Source of the DNA: an uncultured Coriobacteriaceae bacterium
Lineage (GTDB): Bacteria; Actinomycetota; Coriobacteriia; Coriobacteriales; Eggerthellaceae
Length of the DNA stretch: 24,631 nucleotides
Direction: 5' to 3'
Assembly: GCA_900552585.1 (NCBI GenBank)
Contig: USAB01000021.1
Coordinates: 1 to 24,631 of the forward strand
In this document: piece after piece, positions 22,558 to 24,631 of the stretch
Layout: every line of letters begins with the position of its first letter
Numbering within the stretch: position 1 is the first letter of the stretch
Program-made: the position numbers and the translations under genes
The notes under the pieces: generated by a model
What the model was told of the DNA's origin: nothing
The model's input: the letters and a program-made list of their open reading frames with translations, nothing else
Databases searched by the model: none

Positions 22558-23076
22558 GTGCGAACGAATGGATCCCGGGACGTCGTGCTGGGTATTGATC
22601 CCGGTCTGGCCCATACCGGATGGGGATTGGTGGAGCGCAACGGCATGCGCTTTCGCTGCGTGGCATATGGATGCGTGGCCACGTGCAGCGACACGCCGTT
22701 GCATCGGCGCTTGCTGAAGATATACCAGCAGGTGGGTGCCGTTATCGAACGGTACCGGCCGTATGCCGTCGGAATCGAGACCGTCTGGTTCGGCAACAAC
22801 ACCACCAGCGCATTCGCCACGGGGCAGGCGCGCGGGGCAGCGTTGGTCGCCTGTGCCGAGCATGGGCTTGACCTGGGTGAATACGCGCCTTCCACCATCA
22901 AGCAGACGGTGGTGGGCACCGGTCAGGCGGACAAGCGCCAAGTGCAGTACATGATGCGGCAGCTATTGAATCTGGAAGAGGAACCGCATCCGGATCATGC
23001 GGCAGACGCCCTGGCGGCGGCTGTCTGCTATCTGGTGAATGCGGTGCCGTCGGGAAGGGGAGAAGGCGGACGATGA
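22558..23076 (+). CDS. ruvC: Holliday junction resolvase RuvC
   Basis: 172 residues from GTG 22558 (GAAAGGA eight bases before). The endonuclease cuts Holliday junctions symmetrically, as a dimer with RuvAB. The catalytic acidic set is visible: D14 in GIDPGLAHTGWG, E74 in VGIETVWFGNN, and H147/D150 in PDHAADALAAA (His replaces the first Asp, as in other RuvC proteins). Other landmarks: FATGQARGAALVAC and YAPSTIKQTVVGTGQADKRQ. First gene of ruvC-ruvA-ruvB; the stop overlaps the ruvA start by four bases (ATGA). Confidence 0.97.
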   Translation: MRTNGSRDVVLGIDPGLAHTGWGLVERNGMRFRCVAYGCVATCSDTPLHRRLLKIYQQVGAVIERYRPYAVGIETVWFGNNTTSAFATGQARGAALVACAEHGLDLGEYAPSTIKQTVVGTGQADKRQVQYMMRQLLNLEEEPHPDHAADALAAAVCYLVNAVPSGRGEGGR

Positions 23077-23654
23077 TCTCCTATCTGAAGGGAACGCTTG
23101 CGGGATCGGATGCCCTGTCGGCGGTAGTGGAAGTGAACGGCATCGGCTTTCAAGTGGGCATGTCTACGAAAAGCCTGGCGAAACTGCCGCAGGCGGGGAA
23201 ACCCGTGCGCATATACACCGTGCTGCAAGTTCGCGAGGACGACATGTCGCTGTACGGCTTTGCCTCTCAGGAAGAGCGCGAGACGTTTACCCAGCTCGTC
23301 AACGTGAGCGGCATCGGGCCGAAAGTGGCGCTGGCCATCCTTTCCACGTTTACGCCGACGGAGCTGGCGGACGCCATCCTGAACGAGGACGTGACGTCCA
23401 TCACGCGCATCCCCGGCATCGGCAAGAAGTCCGCATCGCGTATCGTGCTGGAGCTGAAGGGGTCGCTGGAGAAGGGAATAGCCGCAGCGCAGGGAAGAGA
23501 GCCGGTTTCGAACGAGGGCTTGCGGGGCGCCGCGGAGGCGCTGATGGCCATGGGTTTCACGCCGCAGGAGGCGGAAGTGGCGCTGCAGGATGCGCCTGCA
23601 GGGGCCGACGAGGGCGCCCTGCTACAATATGCCCTGAAACGACTGGGATCCTAA
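23073..23654 (+). CDS. ruvA: Holliday junction DNA helicase subunit RuvA
   Basis: 193 residues. The N-terminal OB-fold MISYLKGTLAGS...VEVNGIGFQV precedes two helix-hairpin-helix motifs VSGIGPKVALAIL (about 78-90) and IPGIGKKSASRIVLELK (about 113-129). A C-terminal domain that contacts RuvB (ALMAMGFTPQEAEVAL) completes the usual domain set. RuvA binds the four-way junction as a tetramer and loads RuvB. Overlaps ruvC by four bases. Confidence 0.97.
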   Translation: MISYLKGTLAGSDALSAVVEVNGIGFQVGMSTKSLAKLPQAGKPVRIYTVLQVREDDMSLYGFASQEERETFTQLVNVSGIGPKVALAILSTFTPTELADAILNEDVTSITRIPGIGKKSASRIVLELKGSLEKGIAAAQGREPVSNEGLRGAAEALMAMGFTPQEAEVALQDAPAGADEGALLQYALKRLGS

Positions 23655-23694
23655 GCATCCGGAAAGCTGATACGCATTGGAAGACGGCAAAGAC

Positions 23695-24631
23695 ATGCAG
23701 AAGGGCGAAGGGGTGCCCCTTGGCGGGGACTCCTCCGACATTGCCATCGAAGGCATCGGATACGAGGCCTCCGACCTGGGGAGCCCGCAAAACGCATCTT
23801 CGACGGCGACGCACGAGCGCCTGACGACATCGGAGCTGACCGTCGACGACTTGGCGCTTGACCGCAGCCTGCGTCCGAAGCGACTGGCAGACTACCAAGG
23901 CCAGGAGAAGATCAAGGAGAGCCTGTCCATCTTCATCAAGGCGGCGAAGGAACGCAACGACGTCGTGGACCACATCCTGCTCTCCGGCCCTCCGGGCTTG
24001 GGCAAGACCACGCTGGCGAACGTTGTTGCGAACGAGCTGGGCTCGAACCTGAAGACCACAAGCGGTCCGGTTATCGAGCGTGCTGGCGACCTGGCGGCGA
24101 TCCTGACGAACCTCGAGGATGGCGACGTCCTCTTCATCGACGAGATTCACCGCCTGAACCATATGGTGGAAGAGGTTCTGTACCCCGCGCTCGAGGACTT
24201 CGCCTTGGATATTGTGGTGGGCAAAGGGCCGGCTGCGCGTTCTATCCGTCTGGATTTGCCGCGGTTCACGCTTGTGGGTGCTACGACGCGCAGCGGCATG
24301 CTCACCGGCCCGTTGCGCGATCGCTTCGGCATCTCGTTCCGGCTGGACTATTATTCGCCCGAAGAGCTGGCACATATCATTCTCCGCTCCGCCGCGTTGC
24401 TGGATATCGACATCACGGAAGAGGGCGCGCTGGAGATAGCCCGCCGCAGCCGCGGTACGCCGCGTTTGGCGAATCGCCTGCTGAAGCGCACGCGCGATTG
24501 GGCGCAGGTGCGCGGCAGCGGCATCATCGATCAGGAATCGGCTTCGCAGGCGCTGGATTTCTTCGAAGTGGACAAGCTGGGATTGGATGCCATCGACAAC
24601 CGCATACTCCGGCTGCTGTGCGTACAATACG
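23695..24631 (+). CDS. ruvB: Holliday junction branch-migration ATPase RuvB (runs off right edge)
   Basis: About 312 residues are in the window. Walker A GPPGLGKTT (98-106), Walker B LFIDEIH (about 147-152), the sensor LVGATTRSGMLTGPLRDRFG, and the RuvB signature SRGTPRLANRLLKRTRDWAQ are all present. AAA+ motor that drives branch migration with RuvA. From ATG 23695 the N-terminus has about 40 residues more than usual before DRSLRPKRLADYQGQ; TTG 23677 would make it longer. GGAAGACGG lies before ATG 23695. ruvA ends 40 bases upstream. C-terminus is cut by the window. Confidence 0.95.
   Translation, partial: MQKGEGVPLGGDSSDIAIEGIGYEASDLGSPQNASSTATHERLTTSELTVDDLALDRSLRPKRLADYQGQEKIKESLSIFIKAAKERNDVVDHILLSGPPGLGKTTLANVVANELGSNLKTTSGPVIERAGDLAAILTNLEDGDVLFIDEIHRLNHMVEEVLYPALEDFALDIVVGKGPAARSIRLDLPRFTLVGATTRSGMLTGPLRDRFGISFRLDYYSPEELAHIILRSAALLDIDITEEGALEIARRSRGTPRLANRLLKRTRDWAQVRGSGIIDQESASQALDFFEVDKLGLDAIDNRILRLLCVQY

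Noticed and set aside
23557..24627. 356-codon minus-strand ORF opposite ruvB
   Set aside because: ruvB motifs on the plus strand are unmistakable; the antisense translation has none.
1..24631. CRISPR arrays, insertion sequences, toxin-antitoxin or defence genes
   Set aside because: Read on both strands; no regularly spaced repeats, transposase motifs or such gene pairs were seen.

Overview
This window appears to be a mosaic of DNA from at least two, and probably three, sources. Positions 1 to about 1840 (minus strand) carry part of a siphophage or prophage tail module: tail assembly chaperone, its programmed -1 frameshift extension, and the start of a tape measure protein. From about 1840 to 6036 the sequence looks like a Clostridia (Oscillospiraceae/Faecalibacterium-like) chromosome. 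It holds the N-terminal half of a carboxyltransferase, a membrane glycerophosphodiesterase, elongation factor Ts (tsf), and only the last 39 codons of rpsB. From about 6043 to 24631 the sequence is uniformly GC-rich and looks actinobacterial, most likely Coriobacteriia. That assignment is inferred from gene content and composition; no search was run.

Both joints lie inside genes. At about 1820-1862 the carboxyltransferase runs in frame, through an alanine-rich stretch, into the phage chaperone. At about 6036/6043 rpsB on the minus strand stops matching S2, and the 3' end of a different plus-strand gene begins. Broken essential genes with no mobile-element ends suggest assembly chimeras more than natural fusions.

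The coriobacterial part reads: a small unknown gene (6225-6593), a tRNA-Val(UAC) gene with its own extended -10 promoter and terminator, queA (6920-8035), and a TetR-family regulator (8391-8945) behind a promoter whose start region carries a perfect 12-bp palindrome. After a strong terminator and about 300 bp without a gene comes a tightly packed plus-strand Tad (Flp) pilus locus (9357 to about 19778): cpaB, tadZ, tadA, tadB, tadC, two Flp-type prepilins, a TadE-like pseudopilin, a 707-residue TadG-like protein with an apparent zinc-binding insert, a second TadE-like pseudopilin, a small secreted protein, a DUF192 protein and a zinc-ribbon protein. No prepilin peptidase and no outer-membrane secretin are present, as fits a monoderm whose peptidase is encoded elsewhere.

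The minus-strand pair thrC-nudC (threonine synthase, NAD pyrophosphatase) converges on the pilus locus. Divergent from thrC is ruvC-ruvA-ruvB (Holliday junction processing), preceded by a promoter with a good LexA/SOS box at its start point. ruvB runs off the right edge.

The least ordinary items are the two chimeric joints, the phage frameshift site, the second cysteine-rich-leader pilin, and the HxxxxC...CPxC insert in the TadG-like protein.
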